Below are positions 36,338 to 45,055 of a stretch of 64,000 nucleotides of DNA, piece by piece. Under the pieces are notes generated by a model. That model was given only the letters and a program-made list of their open reading frames with translations. It searched no databases and had not been told where the DNA came from. A program made the translations under genes and the position numbers. The stretch is taken from positions 43,880 to 107,879 of the forward strand of contig OMXC01000007.1 in the NCBI GenBank assembly GCA_900314925.1, given 5' to 3'. Source of the stretch: an uncultured Bacteroidales bacterium (GTDB taxonomy: Bacteria > Bacteroidota > Bacteroidia > Bacteroidales > P3). Each line of letters opens with the position of its first letter. The stretch's first letter is position 1.

Positions 36338-37686
36338 AACTTCCTCCCTTCTGCCCAGCGGCGGCCGGCTATTTGTGCTTCTGCCGAGGTGTTGTACTGG
36401 TTTTTGACGACGAACTGTCCCGTGTGGTCGATGCAGCCCCATTTGCCATCCATCTTGGCCGGAGCCACGCGGTCGTTCCACACATAGGTGAAGAGTTTTG
36501 CGTCCTCAAGGGTGGGCTTGATAACCCATTCGCCTTTGTAGTCCACGTATCCCCAAGCCTGTGTGCCGGGGTCCATGACCGGATAGAGCCAGTGTCCGAG
36601 TTCCTCGCCACGGTCCCACTGGTCACCGGCTTGCCAAGCCTCGCTGCTCAGAGTGAAGACATTGCGGGAGAGGTCGTCGCCGGTGTCGCTCACAACCATC
36701 CAGTAGCCGTCCAGCTTTGCTGTGGCGAAGAGGCCGGTGTCGTTGGCGAAGCGTGTGGCGGCTTCGTATTTGGGCTGTATGCGCCATTCTCCGCTCCAGT
36801 CCACCCATCCCCATTTGCCATTGGCGGGATTGGACACAGGGTAGCGCCACCCTTCGAGGGAGCGTCCGTGCTCATACTGAAGCAGGGCGTCGGCGGCTTC
36901 CTCCTGGGTGAAGAAGATGGGGGTGCTGACGATGTTGCCGTTGCGGTCTATATTACCCCAGCGCCCCTCTTGCTTGACTTGCGTATATGGGTAGTTGTTG
37001 TCGCTGCCGAAAGGCATACGGTCTTCATACATAGGCTGCACAGCCCAGCGTCCCAGGTAGTCTACAAAGCCCCAAAGGCCATTCTGGGGGTTGGTGACCG
37101 GCACGCGCCAGGTGTAGAAGTTGCGGCCGACAGCCCACTGGGCACCGGCTTCTTCTGCTTGTTCTGCCGAGAGGAAGATGTTGTTGACCACAAGCACACC
37201 GCGGCCGTCGATGCATCCCCAGCGGCCGTCCTTCATTACGCTGGCGTAGCGCTTCGGGTCGCGACCCTTATGAGGATTGGCGGCTTGATAGACAGGCTGG
37301 TATTTCCAGCGGCCGTAGTAGTCGACGAACCCCCAACGGCCGTCGGCGGCGTTGCGTGCGGGGTAGACCCATTTGCCGGGTTCTGTCATCTGTTCCCACT
37401 GGCGTCCGGCTTCCTGGGCCGCTTCCTTTGTGGGGAACATGTTGCGACAGACTAAGTTGCCGTCGATGTCAATGCAGCCCCAGCGTCCGTCGGTCTTTAC
37501 CGGGGCCCATTTCCTGACGTCGCCTTCAAAGTTGCCGGCGCGCTGGTACTGGGGCATGATTTTCCAGCTGCCGTTGTCGTTTTTGTAGCCGAAGGTCTGT
37601 GTGGCGCTCTCGAAGACGGGTTTCTGTGCTTCGATGCTTGCTGTGGCGAGCAGCGCCAAGGTGACTGTGAAGATTAGTCTTCTCAT
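36334..37686 (-). CDS. Exported WG-repeat protein
   Basis: A 450-aa protein with a signal peptide (MRRLIFTVTLALLATASIEA) and about eight WG-type repeats of 40-60 residues, seen as DGRWGCID, DGRWGFVDYYGRWKYQPVY, NGLWGFVDYLGRWAVQPMY, EGRWGNID, NGKWGWVDWSGEWRIQPKY, QAWGYVDYKGEWVIKP and DGKWGCIDHTG. WG repeats form beta-propeller-like surfaces; the role is unknown. It is linked to the efflux genes upstream (21 nt gap) and overlaps pyrC by 4 nt. Confidence 0.82.
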   Translation of the reverse strand: MRRLIFTVTLALLATASIEAQKPVFESATQTFGYKNDNGSWKIMPQYQRAGNFEGDVRKWAPVKTDGRWGCIDIDGNLVCRNMFPTKEAAQEAGRQWEQMTEPGKWVYPARNAADGRWGFVDYYGRWKYQPVYQAANPHKGRDPKRYASVMKDGRWGCIDGRGVLVVNNIFLSAEQAEEAGAQWAVGRNFYTWRVPVTNPQNGLWGFVDYLGRWAVQPMYEDRMPFGSDNNYPYTQVKQEGRWGNIDRNGNIVSTPIFFTQEEAADALLQYEHGRSLEGWRYPVSNPANGKWGWVDWSGEWRIQPKYEAATRFANDTGLFATAKLDGYWMVVSDTGDDLSRNVFTLSSEAWQAGDQWDRGEELGHWLYPVMDPGTQAWGYVDYKGEWVIKPTLEDAKLFTYVWNDRVAPAKMDGKWGCIDHTGQFVVKNQYNTSAEAQIAGRRWAEGRKF

Positions 37687-37707
37687 ATCTGTTTGCTTGT
37701 TGTGTGT

Positions 37708-39087
37708 TTATCTTTTGTGTTCGTTGTTTCCTTTGAGGTCCAGCAGCCTGCGGCGGGCCACGGTATAGGTGGTGCGGCGGTCGGTGATGGCGTTCTGTGC
37801 CTGGAGGAGAAGGGCGTGGGCCCGCAGCACTTCCGAGAGGGTAGTGTTGCCGGCGGCGTAGTTGAGGTTGGAGAGGCGGTAGTTCTCCTTGGCTACTTCC
37901 AGCGCCGACGAGTCTGACTTCATGAGCATGTAGGCGTCCAGCATGTCGCTGTATGCCTTCTCCTCTTCAAGCGACATCATTTTGCCGAGGTTGTCCTGCA
38001 TGATGCCGGCTTCCTCGATGGCTATGTTGTGCTGGCGTATCTTGTGCGAGGTCTCCCACCATGCTGTCAGGGGCACGTTGAGCGAAAGGACGGCGATGGC
38101 GTTGCCCACGGCGTTTTTCTTTATGATGTTGCCGTAGAAGCCGATGCCGACAATTGAGAGTTGCGGCAGTGTTTCGCCTATGGTCATTTTCCTCTTTAGC
38201 TTCTCGGCTTCCACGTTGATGCGCAGGAGCTGCATCTCGGGTCTGAGGCTGTCGGCCTGCATGGTGTATAGGTACTCGATAGGCGGCAGGGTGGCGGGCG
38301 AGGGGTCGGCAAAGACCGTGCTGTCGGTGTAATCGATGCCTATCTGGCGGCAGAGGAGCCGCTTGGCGAGCCTTATGCCGCTGGTGAGCTGCTGTTGGTT
38401 GGCGAGCATCTCGTTGCGCTTGAGCTGCACCTGAAGGGCGTCGCTCTTTGTCACGAGGCCGTTTGCCAGTGCGCTCTGCACTGTGCGGTCCAGCGAGTCA
38501 ATGAGGTCGAGGGCCGCCGTGAGTGTGGCCACTTTCTGCTGCAGGCCTGTGACGAGGTAGTACGACGACTCTATGTTCTCCAGCACGTCGCGTTCCTTGG
38601 CAGCGGCTTGCAGTTCGGCGGCTTCCACGCCGAGCTGTGCCAGACGGTTGCCGTTCACTATGCGTCCTCCGGCGAAGATGGGCTGCGCCGCTGTGGCGGA
38701 GATGCTTGCGCCCCTCTTCATCAGCGTCATCTCGCTCTTTATGTCTGACCCTCCTGTCACCGCTCCTTCGTATATGGCCTGTAGCAGCTCCCGCATGTCA
38801 TCAGACTGTATGTCGTTGATGCCGAAGCGTATCAGCGGTTCTGCGGCGTGGTAGCCGAGGGCGCCGAGCTGCACCTGCGGGAAGAACTTGGTGAACACCT
38901 GTTTCTTCACTTCCTGCGCTTTCAGCACGTCGAGCTGCGTGGTGCGTATGTCGGCGTTGTTGCGCCTGGCCAGCGCCAGACAGCTGTCGAGGGTTAGTGT
39001 CTGGGCTGTCAGTGTGGTCGGCGCGAGCGCCATGGCGACGCACAGCGCCGTCCGCATTATCCTGTTCCTGTATGTCCTTTTCTTCAT
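37708..39087 (-). CDS. TolC-family outer membrane efflux protein
   Basis: A 459-aa outer-membrane channel component. It has a signal peptide (through TLTAQ near residue 29) followed by two OEP repeats, the first opening with LTLDSCLALARRNNADIRTT and the second with RPEMQLLRINVEAEKLKRKM. The end shows the YRLSNLNYAAGNTTLSEVLRAHALLLQAQNAI pattern in which NYxxGxxxxxxxL is typical of TolC. The start at 39087 lies 11 nt after the RND gene stop. Together with the next two genes it would form a tripartite pump. Confidence 0.88.
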   Translation of the reverse strand: MKKRTYRNRIMRTALCVAMALAPTTLTAQTLTLDSCLALARRNNADIRTTQLDVLKAQEVKKQVFTKFFPQVQLGALGYHAAEPLIRFGINDIQSDDMRELLQAIYEGAVTGGSDIKSEMTLMKRGASISATAAQPIFAGGRIVNGNRLAQLGVEAAELQAAAKERDVLENIESSYYLVTGLQQKVATLTAALDLIDSLDRTVQSALANGLVTKSDALQVQLKRNEMLANQQQLTSGIRLAKRLLCRQIGIDYTDSTVFADPSPATLPPIEYLYTMQADSLRPEMQLLRINVEAEKLKRKMTIGETLPQLSIVGIGFYGNIIKKNAVGNAIAVLSLNVPLTAWWETSHKIRQHNIAIEEAGIMQDNLGKMMSLEEEKAYSDMLDAYMLMKSDSSALEVAKENYRLSNLNYAAGNTTLSEVLRAHALLLQAQNAITDRRTTYTVARRRLLDLKGNNEHKR

Positions 39088-39098
39088 CTGACTCTTTT

Positions 39099-42000
39099 TT
39101 ACTGTTCGCCCAACTTTATTGGCCTGAAGTTCTGACGTTTCTTGCCCTCGAAGGCCACGCAGTAGGCCACGGGCAGTATGGTGATCACCAGCGGCAGCGT
39201 GAATATGGTGCCGAAGCATATCACGACGCCCATGGGCATCCACAGCATGGTGCCGGCCAGTATCATCGGCACTACGCCGAGGGCTGTCGTCGCCGACGTC
39301 AGGAAGATGGGCCTCATGCGGCGCAAGCCGGCCTGGTAGGCCGCTTCGCTCACCGACAGCAGCTGCTTGCTCCGCAGCTCAGACACGTAGTCGTACATGA
39401 TGATGGCGTTCCTCACTATGATGCCGACGAGCGATATCAGACCAAGCGTCGCCGTGATGGAGAAGTCGAGCCCGAAGAGCCACAGGCCGAAGGTGGTGCC
39501 GAAGATGCACAGCACGGCCATCGATATGGAAAGCAGCGAGATGCCTATCTTGCCGTAGTGGATGATGAGCACGAGGAACATCACGCCCACTGCCGCCAGC
39601 ACGGCCAGTATCAGCCGCGGGAACACCTCGCCGGAGAAGGCGTAGGTGCCGCCGGGCTCCCAGCTCACCCCCTCGGGGAGATCCATGGCCTCAAGCTTCT
39701 TGGCTATCTTCTTGTATTCTTTTATCTGTCCAGCTCCCGACATCACGTCGGCCGACACCGTTATGCAGCGCACCCCGTTGCGGTGGGGCATGTTGTTGTG
39801 GTGGAAACGCGGCACGACGTCGGCCACCTGGCGCAGCGGCACCCATACGCCCGGCTGCGCGCACGGCACCAGCAGGTCGCCCAGCTCGCCGTATGACATG
39901 TCGCTGGGGCCGTCGGAGTAGACAGAGATGGGTATGTTGTAGTCTCCTTCCCACAGCGATGACAGCCGCGTGCCCGACAGTGCGCCGTTAAGGTACACCG
40001 ACAGCGTGGCCTGCGTTATTCCGAGACGGTTGGCCTCGTCGGTCTTCATCACTATGTCAAGCATCTCCTCTGTCTCGTCATAGTCGGAGTGCACATAGAA
40101 CAGGTTGGGGCTCTCCTTCATCAGGCGTATCAGCGAGTCGCGCACGGGCTCCATCTTGCCGTAGTCGTCGCCCTTGATGTAGAACTCCACCGGCGACGGC
40201 GCGAACTGGTAGTCCATCTGCTTGAAGCGCACCTGCGCCTGGGGGAACATGTTCTCGTAGCGCTGCGCGCATTCCGCTATCAGCTCCTTGGTGGCGTTGT
40301 CGCTCTTGGTGTTGACGATAAACTGCGCGTAGTTGTCCGACGCCAGCTGCGGCGCGTACATCATGTGGAAGCGCGGCGACGACATGCCCACAAACTCCGT
40401 GACGCTCTCCACGCGTGGGTCGGCCTGCAGCATGTGCGCCAGCGAGTCGGCCACCTTCTCGCTGTCCGCTATCGTCGAGCCCGCGGCCAGGTGTATCTCC
40501 ACAGCGAAGCTGTTGCGCTCGGCCTTGGGCAGCACCTGTATGTTGATCACCGCGAAGAGCGCGCCGCCAATAAGCACCGTGGCCAACCCCACGGCCAGCG
40601 TCGTCTTCTTGTGGCGGAAGCAGAGGTCGAGCAACCGCTTGTAGGCGTTCTGCAGCCCGTCGAAGAACTTGCCCTGCAGCACCGCGAAGCGCGACGGCTT
40701 GGCGTGCTTGTTGTACTTGATCAAGTGCGACGACAGGAAGGGTATCACCAGCACGGCGTACAGGTAGCTGCACGTCAGCGCTATCAGTATCGTCCACGGG
40801 AAGAGGCCCACGAAGTCGCCCATCATGTTGCCCTTGAAGATGCCCAGGGTGGGGAAGAACATCATGGCTATCGACGCCGTGGCGAAGAGCATGGAGGCCG
40901 ACAGCTTCTTCGTCGACACCGCCGCCGAGTACCACCGCGAGTGCCCCTCGTGCAGCATGTCCGTGTAGCCGTCGATGACCACCACCGAGTCGTCCACTAT
41001 CATGCCCAGCACGGCTATCAGGGCCGCCAGGGTCACCGTGTTCATCTCGAAGCCTATGAAGTACATGACGCCCAGCGTGGCGGCTATGCAGATGGGCACC
41101 GACGTGGAGCTCACCAAGGCCGTCTGCAGCGGGAAGAGCATCAGCATCACTATGATGACCACCAGTATGGCCTCCATCAGGTCTTTCATGAACGACCGCA
41201 CCGAGCGGTCCACCACCTGCGGCTGGTCGGTAATGCGGTGTATGTGTATGTCGGGTGTCAGGCTCTTCGAGTAGTCGGCGATGATCTTGTCCACCTTGTC
41301 GCCGAACTCAACCACGTTGTTGCCCGGGCGCATCTCTATCGAGAGCATCAGGCACCGTGTGCCCGTCACCGTGTTGTCCGAATACTTTATGTGGGGCGAC
41401 GACTCGGGGTAGCGCGACTCCAGGCGCGCCACGTCGCGCAGGCGCAGTGTCTGACCCGTCAGCGGGTCGGCGAAGATGACCAGCTCGCTCAGGTCGTACA
41501 CGCTGCCGTAGGGTATCGACACGTGCACCAGCGCGTTGCCGTTCTCGTTGCTCATCTTGCCCGAGACGGTGCGGAACCCGTGCGCCGCCAGCTCGGCGTT
41601 CACCACCGAGGGCGAGATGGCGTACTGCGTAAGCTTCATCGGGTCCATGTGCACGGCTATCTCCTCGCGCTGCGTGCCCACGATGCTGATCTTGCCCATC
41701 TCGCGTATGCTGCGCAGGCGCGCCGAGAGGGCTTTGGCCATCTCCTCGAGCTCGCGCGGCGACCGCTCGTCGCTCTCCACGGCCAGCAGCAGCGACGACG
41801 CGTTGCCGAAGTCGTCGATCACCGCCGTCGCCAGCACGCCCTGCGGCAAGTCCGTAAGCCTGAACAGCGACAGCCCCTCGCGTATGCGCGACCACGTGAC
41901 CTTCGGGTCGTTGTCGCTGTGCACCAGCGTCACGAAGATGTAGAGCATGCCGTTCTTGCTGTACGAGTAGGTCTTCGTCTTGTCGACGTCGGTGAACGTG

Positions 42001-42227
42001 AACAGGTAGTCCTCCACCTTGCCGGCCACCTGCTCCTCTATCTCCTCCGCCGTGGCGCCGGGGTAGACCACGGCCACCACGCCCTGGCTGATGTTCACGT
42101 CGGGGAACTCGTTCTTGTTCAGGTGCGGCAGGGCATAGATGCCCAAGGCTATCACAACGATTATGCTGAACGCGAGCATAGGGAAACTACGCATCGCGCC
42201 TTCAATCATATTTGTCCTTCTTGCCAT
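39099..42227 (-). CDS. RND-family efflux permease
   Basis: A 1042-aa inner-membrane, proton-driven pump of the AcrB-like family. It has the N-terminal helix (MLAFSIIVVIALGIYALPHL), a large periplasmic porter domain beginning NEFPDVNISQGVVAVVYPGA, helix 4 with the proton-relay pair in LGMIVDDSVVVIDGY near residue 418, and a second, parallel half (VGLATVLIGGALFAVINI; LISLVGIIVRNAIIMYDY). Substrates cannot be told; the porter sequence resembles the multidrug/hydrophobe branch more than metal pumps. It follows the adaptor gene by 11 nt. Confidence 0.93.
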   Translation of the reverse strand: MARRTNMIEGAMRSFPMLAFSIIVVIALGIYALPHLNKNEFPDVNISQGVVAVVYPGATAEEIEEQVAGKVEDYLFTFTDVDKTKTYSYSKNGMLYIFVTLVHSDNDPKVTWSRIREGLSLFRLTDLPQGVLATAVIDDFGNASSLLLAVESDERSPRELEEMAKALSARLRSIREMGKISIVGTQREEIAVHMDPMKLTQYAISPSVVNAELAAHGFRTVSGKMSNENGNALVHVSIPYGSVYDLSELVIFADPLTGQTLRLRDVARLESRYPESSPHIKYSDNTVTGTRCLMLSIEMRPGNNVVEFGDKVDKIIADYSKSLTPDIHIHRITDQPQVVDRSVRSFMKDLMEAILVVIIVMLMLFPLQTALVSSTSVPICIAATLGVMYFIGFEMNTVTLAALIAVLGMIVDDSVVVIDGYTDMLHEGHSRWYSAAVSTKKLSASMLFATASIAMMFFPTLGIFKGNMMGDFVGLFPWTILIALTCSYLYAVLVIPFLSSHLIKYNKHAKPSRFAVLQGKFFDGLQNAYKRLLDLCFRHKKTTLAVGLATVLIGGALFAVINIQVLPKAERNSFAVEIHLAAGSTIADSEKVADSLAHMLQADPRVESVTEFVGMSSPRFHMMYAPQLASDNYAQFIVNTKSDNATKELIAECAQRYENMFPQAQVRFKQMDYQFAPSPVEFYIKGDDYGKMEPVRDSLIRLMKESPNLFYVHSDYDETEEMLDIVMKTDEANRLGITQATLSVYLNGALSGTRLSSLWEGDYNIPISVYSDGPSDMSYGELGDLLVPCAQPGVWVPLRQVADVVPRFHHNNMPHRNGVRCITVSADVMSGAGQIKEYKKIAKKLEAMDLPEGVSWEPGGTYAFSGEVFPRLILAVLAAVGVMFLVLIIHYGKIGISLLSISMAVLCIFGTTFGLWLFGLDFSITATLGLISLVGIIVRNAIIMYDYVSELRSKQLLSVSEAAYQAGLRRMRPIFLTSATTALGVVPMILAGTMLWMPMGVVICFGTIFTLPLVITILPVAYCVAFEGKKRQNFRPIKLGEQ

Positions 42228-42238
42228 CCACTCAAAAC

Positions 42239-43300
42239 TTAAAACTCAGAACTCATAACTTCTTGCACCTTCAGCTTGGCTCCGGTGTAGAGTTTCTGGT
42301 GCCCTTCTACGACCACCGTGTCGCCGTCGGCGAGGCCATCCTCCACCATCACGCCGCTCTTCAGGAAGTCGCCCACCGTGATGCTACGCTGGCGCGCCAC
42401 GCCGTTCTCTATCACCCACACGGCCTGCCCTTCGGGCATGGTGTGTATGCTGCTCAGCGGCACCACCACCTTGCGCTCGCCCTTCGCGGCCGTGCCCTCG
42501 CTGCGCTCTACCTTCACCTTGGCCACCATGTCGGGCAGCAGCCCCTCCACCTCGCCCGAGGTGATGGAGGCATGCACCAGGTAGGTGTGGCCCAGCGGGT
42601 TGGCAGCCAGGCTCTTGTCGCTGATGCGCAGCGTCAGCTTCCGCTCGTCGAGCGCCGGCACCGTGGCCGTGGCCGTGTCGCCGGCGGCCATGTGGCGTAT
42701 CTCCTGCTCGGGCACCGAGAACGAGACCCGCAGGCGGCTCATGTCGAGCACCTTGCACACCGTCTCGCCGGGGCGCATCTCCTGCCCTTCGTGCAGGTCG
42801 CCGCACGACACCGTGCCGCTGAAGGGCGCACGTATCGTGCATTCCTCAAGGCGTTTGCGCGTGCTCAGCTCTGTCTGGCGCGCCTTCTCAAGGTCGGTCT
42901 GCATCTGCACCCAGCGCACCTCGCTGATGCCCCCCTCCTTGTACACACCCTCCAGCCGGCGGTAGCCGTCCTCGGCCTGGCGCAGCGTGGCCAGTGCCGT
43001 GGCGTGGAGGCTCGACGACGTGGTGCTGTCTATCGTCGCCAGCACCTGCCCTTTGACCACGTGCTGGCCGTTCCTGACATTCACCTTCGTCAGCGTACCC
43101 CCGAGCGGGAAAGCCATGCTGATGCTCTTCTCCGACGATATGTCGCCAACATAGTTGCGCTCTGTCGTCGCGTCCGACGAGCCCACAACCATGACGTTGA
43201 CCGGTGTCGTGTCCGTCCATCCTGACGCCGACTGGTGCTTCTTTCCGCACGAACACAGGCACAGGGCTGCAGCAGCAACGAGTGTAAAGAGTTGTTTCAT
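42239..43300 (-). CDS. RND efflux periplasmic adaptor lipoprotein
   Basis: A 353-aa membrane-fusion protein that would bridge the RND pump and TolC channel. Lipobox CLCSC (lipidated Cys at 18), then the half-lipoyl motif GTLTKVNVRNGQHVVKGQVLATID near residue 88, a coiled-coil hairpin near 110-155, the second half-lipoyl IRAPFSGTVSCGDLHEGQ and beta-barrel segments. First gene of a five-gene minus-strand operon with its own promoter at 43370-43339. Confidence 0.92.
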   Translation of the reverse strand: MKQLFTLVAAAALCLCSCGKKHQSASGWTDTTPVNVMVVGSSDATTERNYVGDISSEKSISMAFPLGGTLTKVNVRNGQHVVKGQVLATIDSTTSSSLHATALATLRQAEDGYRRLEGVYKEGGISEVRWVQMQTDLEKARQTELSTRKRLEECTIRAPFSGTVSCGDLHEGQEMRPGETVCKVLDMSRLRVSFSVPEQEIRHMAAGDTATATVPALDERKLTLRISDKSLAANPLGHTYLVHASITSGEVEGLLPDMVAKVKVERSEGTAAKGERKVVVPLSSIHTMPEGQAVWVIENGVARQRSITVGDFLKSGVMVEDGLADGDTVVVEGHQKLYTGAKLKVQEVMSSEF

Positions 43301-43338
43301 AGTGGGGTAAATGCTTTTTGTTGTCTGTTCTTTTTTTG

Positions 43339-43370
43339 CAAATTTACACCTTTTTTACAAATCGTGCAAA
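43339..43370 (-). promoter_or_regulatory. Promoter of the efflux operon
   Basis: On the minus strand TTTG at 43370-43367 and TAAATTTG at 43346-43339 are 20 nt apart, close to consensus. Transcription would begin about 30 nt before the adaptor ATG. A second TAAATTTG overlaps the -33 box. Confidence 0.78.
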
Positions 43371-43450
43371 TTTATTTTATCCTTCCCTTGCCCCGCCGCG
43401 CATGTCCTGCCCGCACGCCCCGCTTTTCCTACGGTCCCCCTACGCCTTTC

Positions 43451-43546
43451 CTACGGACCCGGTACGGCATTTCTTCAGTAGTTCTTCAGTAGTTCTTCAG
43501 TGCCACACTGAAGAACTACTGAAGAACGGCCGAAGGGACTCCGTAG
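43451..43546. repeat. Palindromic repeat element, copy B (inverted relative to copy A)
   Basis: Arms GTTCTTCAGTAGTTCTTCAG-TG (43481-43502) and their perfect complement (43506-43527) flank CCA. The reverse complement of this region matches copy A (26611-26704) nearly base for base, including the asymmetric third TTCTTCAGTAG unit and the GGTACGG / CCGTACC shoulder. It lies between the efflux operon and the PLP-enzyme gene. Confidence 0.9.
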
Positions 43547-43696
43547 GGGGGCCGTAGGGGAGCCGTGGCGAAGGCGGAGGGGAGCCGCTTGGTATGCGGT
43601 TTTTTTGTGTTGTGCGTAATGTGTTGTGGCAGTGCGGGGTGCGATAAAATGTGCGCTTTTTTGACAGAAAAGGCGCTCTATGTCAAAATTAAATCG

Positions 43697-43704
43697 TACT
43701 TTTG
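43697..43704 (+). promoter_or_regulatory. -7 promoter box
   Basis: TACTTTTG followed by CA, 45 nt before the ATG at 43750. No clear TTTG at the -33 distance. Confidence 0.65.
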
Positions 43705-43749
43705 CAGTTTGAAAAAAAGAATATCAACAATTATAAATTACAGACAACG

Positions 43750-44955
43750 ATGAACAAATTTGATCCCGCAACCGCTATTCAGCGCATCGATGGCCGCGAC
43801 GCCAACCGCGGCGTGAACCCCGCAATCTGTGACTCCGCCACTTTCACTTTCCCCGAGGCACACCTGATGACCGAGACTTTCCACGGCGAGACCGAGGGCT
43901 ACTTCCTCTACAGCCGTCACTGGAACCCCTCCAACCTCGCTCTCTGCCAGCGCCTTGCCGCTATGGAAGGCACCGAGATGGCTTGGGTCACCGGCAGCGG
44001 TCTGGCCGCCATCACCAGCGCCCTGCTTCACGAGGTGAAGAGCGGCGACCACATCGTGGCCAGCATGACCACCTACGGTGGCACCTTCGCCTTCATGAAC
44101 AACTGGATTAAGAAGTTCGGTGTCGACGTGACTTTCGTCAACATGCAGGACCTCAATGCCGTGAAGAAAGCCCTCGACGAGCACCCCAACACCAAGGTCG
44201 TGTACACCGAGACCATGAACAACCCCCTGCTCCGCATCGCCAACGTGCCTGAGCTGAGCAAGATGGCCCATGCCATCGGCGCCAAGCTCATCGTCGACAA
44301 CACCTTCACCCCGATGATTTTCAGCCCCTGCCGCCTGGGTGCCGACGTCACCGTCTACTCGATGACCAAGTACATCAACGGCACGAACGACTGCGTGGCC
44401 GGTGCCATCTGCGGCAGCGCCGAGTACATCAACAGCCTGATCGACGTCAACAACGGCACCTGCATGCTCCTCGGCCCGGTGCTCGACCCCATGCGTAGCG
44501 CCTCCATCAACAAGAACCTGCACACCCTGCACATCCGCATGAAGAAGCACAGCGAGAACGCCATGTACCTGGCCAAGCGCTTCAAAGAGGTGGGCTTCAA
44601 ATACAACTACCCCGGTCTGCCCGAGCACCCCGACTACAAGCTGTTCTGCAGCATGATGAACGAGGGCTACGGCTTCGGCGGCATGATCAGCATCGACATG
44701 GGCACTGCCGACCGCGCCAGCAAGATCATGGAGCTCATGCAGCAGAAGGGTGTCGGCTACCTCGCCGTCTCGCTGGGTTACTTCAAGACCCTCTTCAGCA
44801 ACAGCGGCAAGAGCACCAGCTCCGAGGTGCCCGAGGACATCCAGAAGGAGATGGGCATGAGCGAAGGCCTGATACGCTTCAGCATGGGTCTCGACAACGA
44901 CATCGAGGCCACCTTCCAGCTCATCAAGGAGAGCGTGGACGCCTTCAACAAGTAA
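43750..44955 (+). CDS. Cys/Met-metabolism PLP enzyme (methionine gamma-lyase / O-acetylhomoserine sulfhydrylase type)
   Basis: A 401-aa pyridoxal-phosphate enzyme of the trans-sulfuration family. Visible elements: YSRHWNPS and the TGSGLAAI phosphate-binding loop near residue 76; ETMNNPLLRI; LIVDNTFTPMI; and VYSMTKYINGTND, where Lys207 should bind PLP. The C-terminal LIRFSMGLDNDIEA segment is also conserved. Substrate cannot be fixed by sequence alone: methionine gamma-lyase, cystathionine lyase or O-acetylhomoserine sulfhydrylase are all possible. The start at 43750 follows a -7 box. Codon use is strongly biased to C-ending codons, as in highly expressed genes of this genome. Confidence 0.85.
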   Translation: MNKFDPATAIQRIDGRDANRGVNPAICDSATFTFPEAHLMTETFHGETEGYFLYSRHWNPSNLALCQRLAAMEGTEMAWVTGSGLAAITSALLHEVKSGDHIVASMTTYGGTFAFMNNWIKKFGVDVTFVNMQDLNAVKKALDEHPNTKVVYTETMNNPLLRIANVPELSKMAHAIGAKLIVDNTFTPMIFSPCRLGADVTVYSMTKYINGTNDCVAGAICGSAEYINSLIDVNNGTCMLLGPVLDPMRSASINKNLHTLHIRMKKHSENAMYLAKRFKEVGFKYNYPGLPEHPDYKLFCSMMNEGYGFGGMISIDMGTADRASKIMELMQQKGVGYLAVSLGYFKTLFSNSGKSTSSEVPEDIQKEMGMSEGLIRFSMGLDNDIEATFQLIKESVDAFNK

Positions 44956-44964
44956 ATAATAATC

Positions 44965-45040
44965 AATAGGCTTGGCTTAATGGGCTTAATGGGTCGTATG
45001 GGCATTGCCCATGTTGCCCATTAAACCCATTAAGCCTATT
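44965..45040. repeat. Imperfect 76-bp palindrome built from CTTAATGGG units
   Basis: Left arm AATAGGCTT-(5 nt)-AATGGGCTTAATGGG pairs with CCCATTAAACCCATTAAGCCTATT on the right, and the centre is ATGGGCA-T-TGCCCAT. Lies between the PLP-enzyme and elbB genes, with no T run, so a terminator role is uncertain. Confidence 0.75.
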
Positions 45041-45055
45041 AACCCCATCAACCCA

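Noticed and set aside
40089..42242. A 717-codon plus-strand open frame opposite the RND permease
   Set aside because: Shadow frame: composition is His/Arg/Val-rich and the minus strand encodes an unmistakable AcrB-like protein.
45005..45055. Longer start for ElbB adding 17 Pro/Ile-rich residues
   Set aside because: The extra codons come entirely from a CCCATTAA tandem repeat; family members begin at KKIAIILSG.
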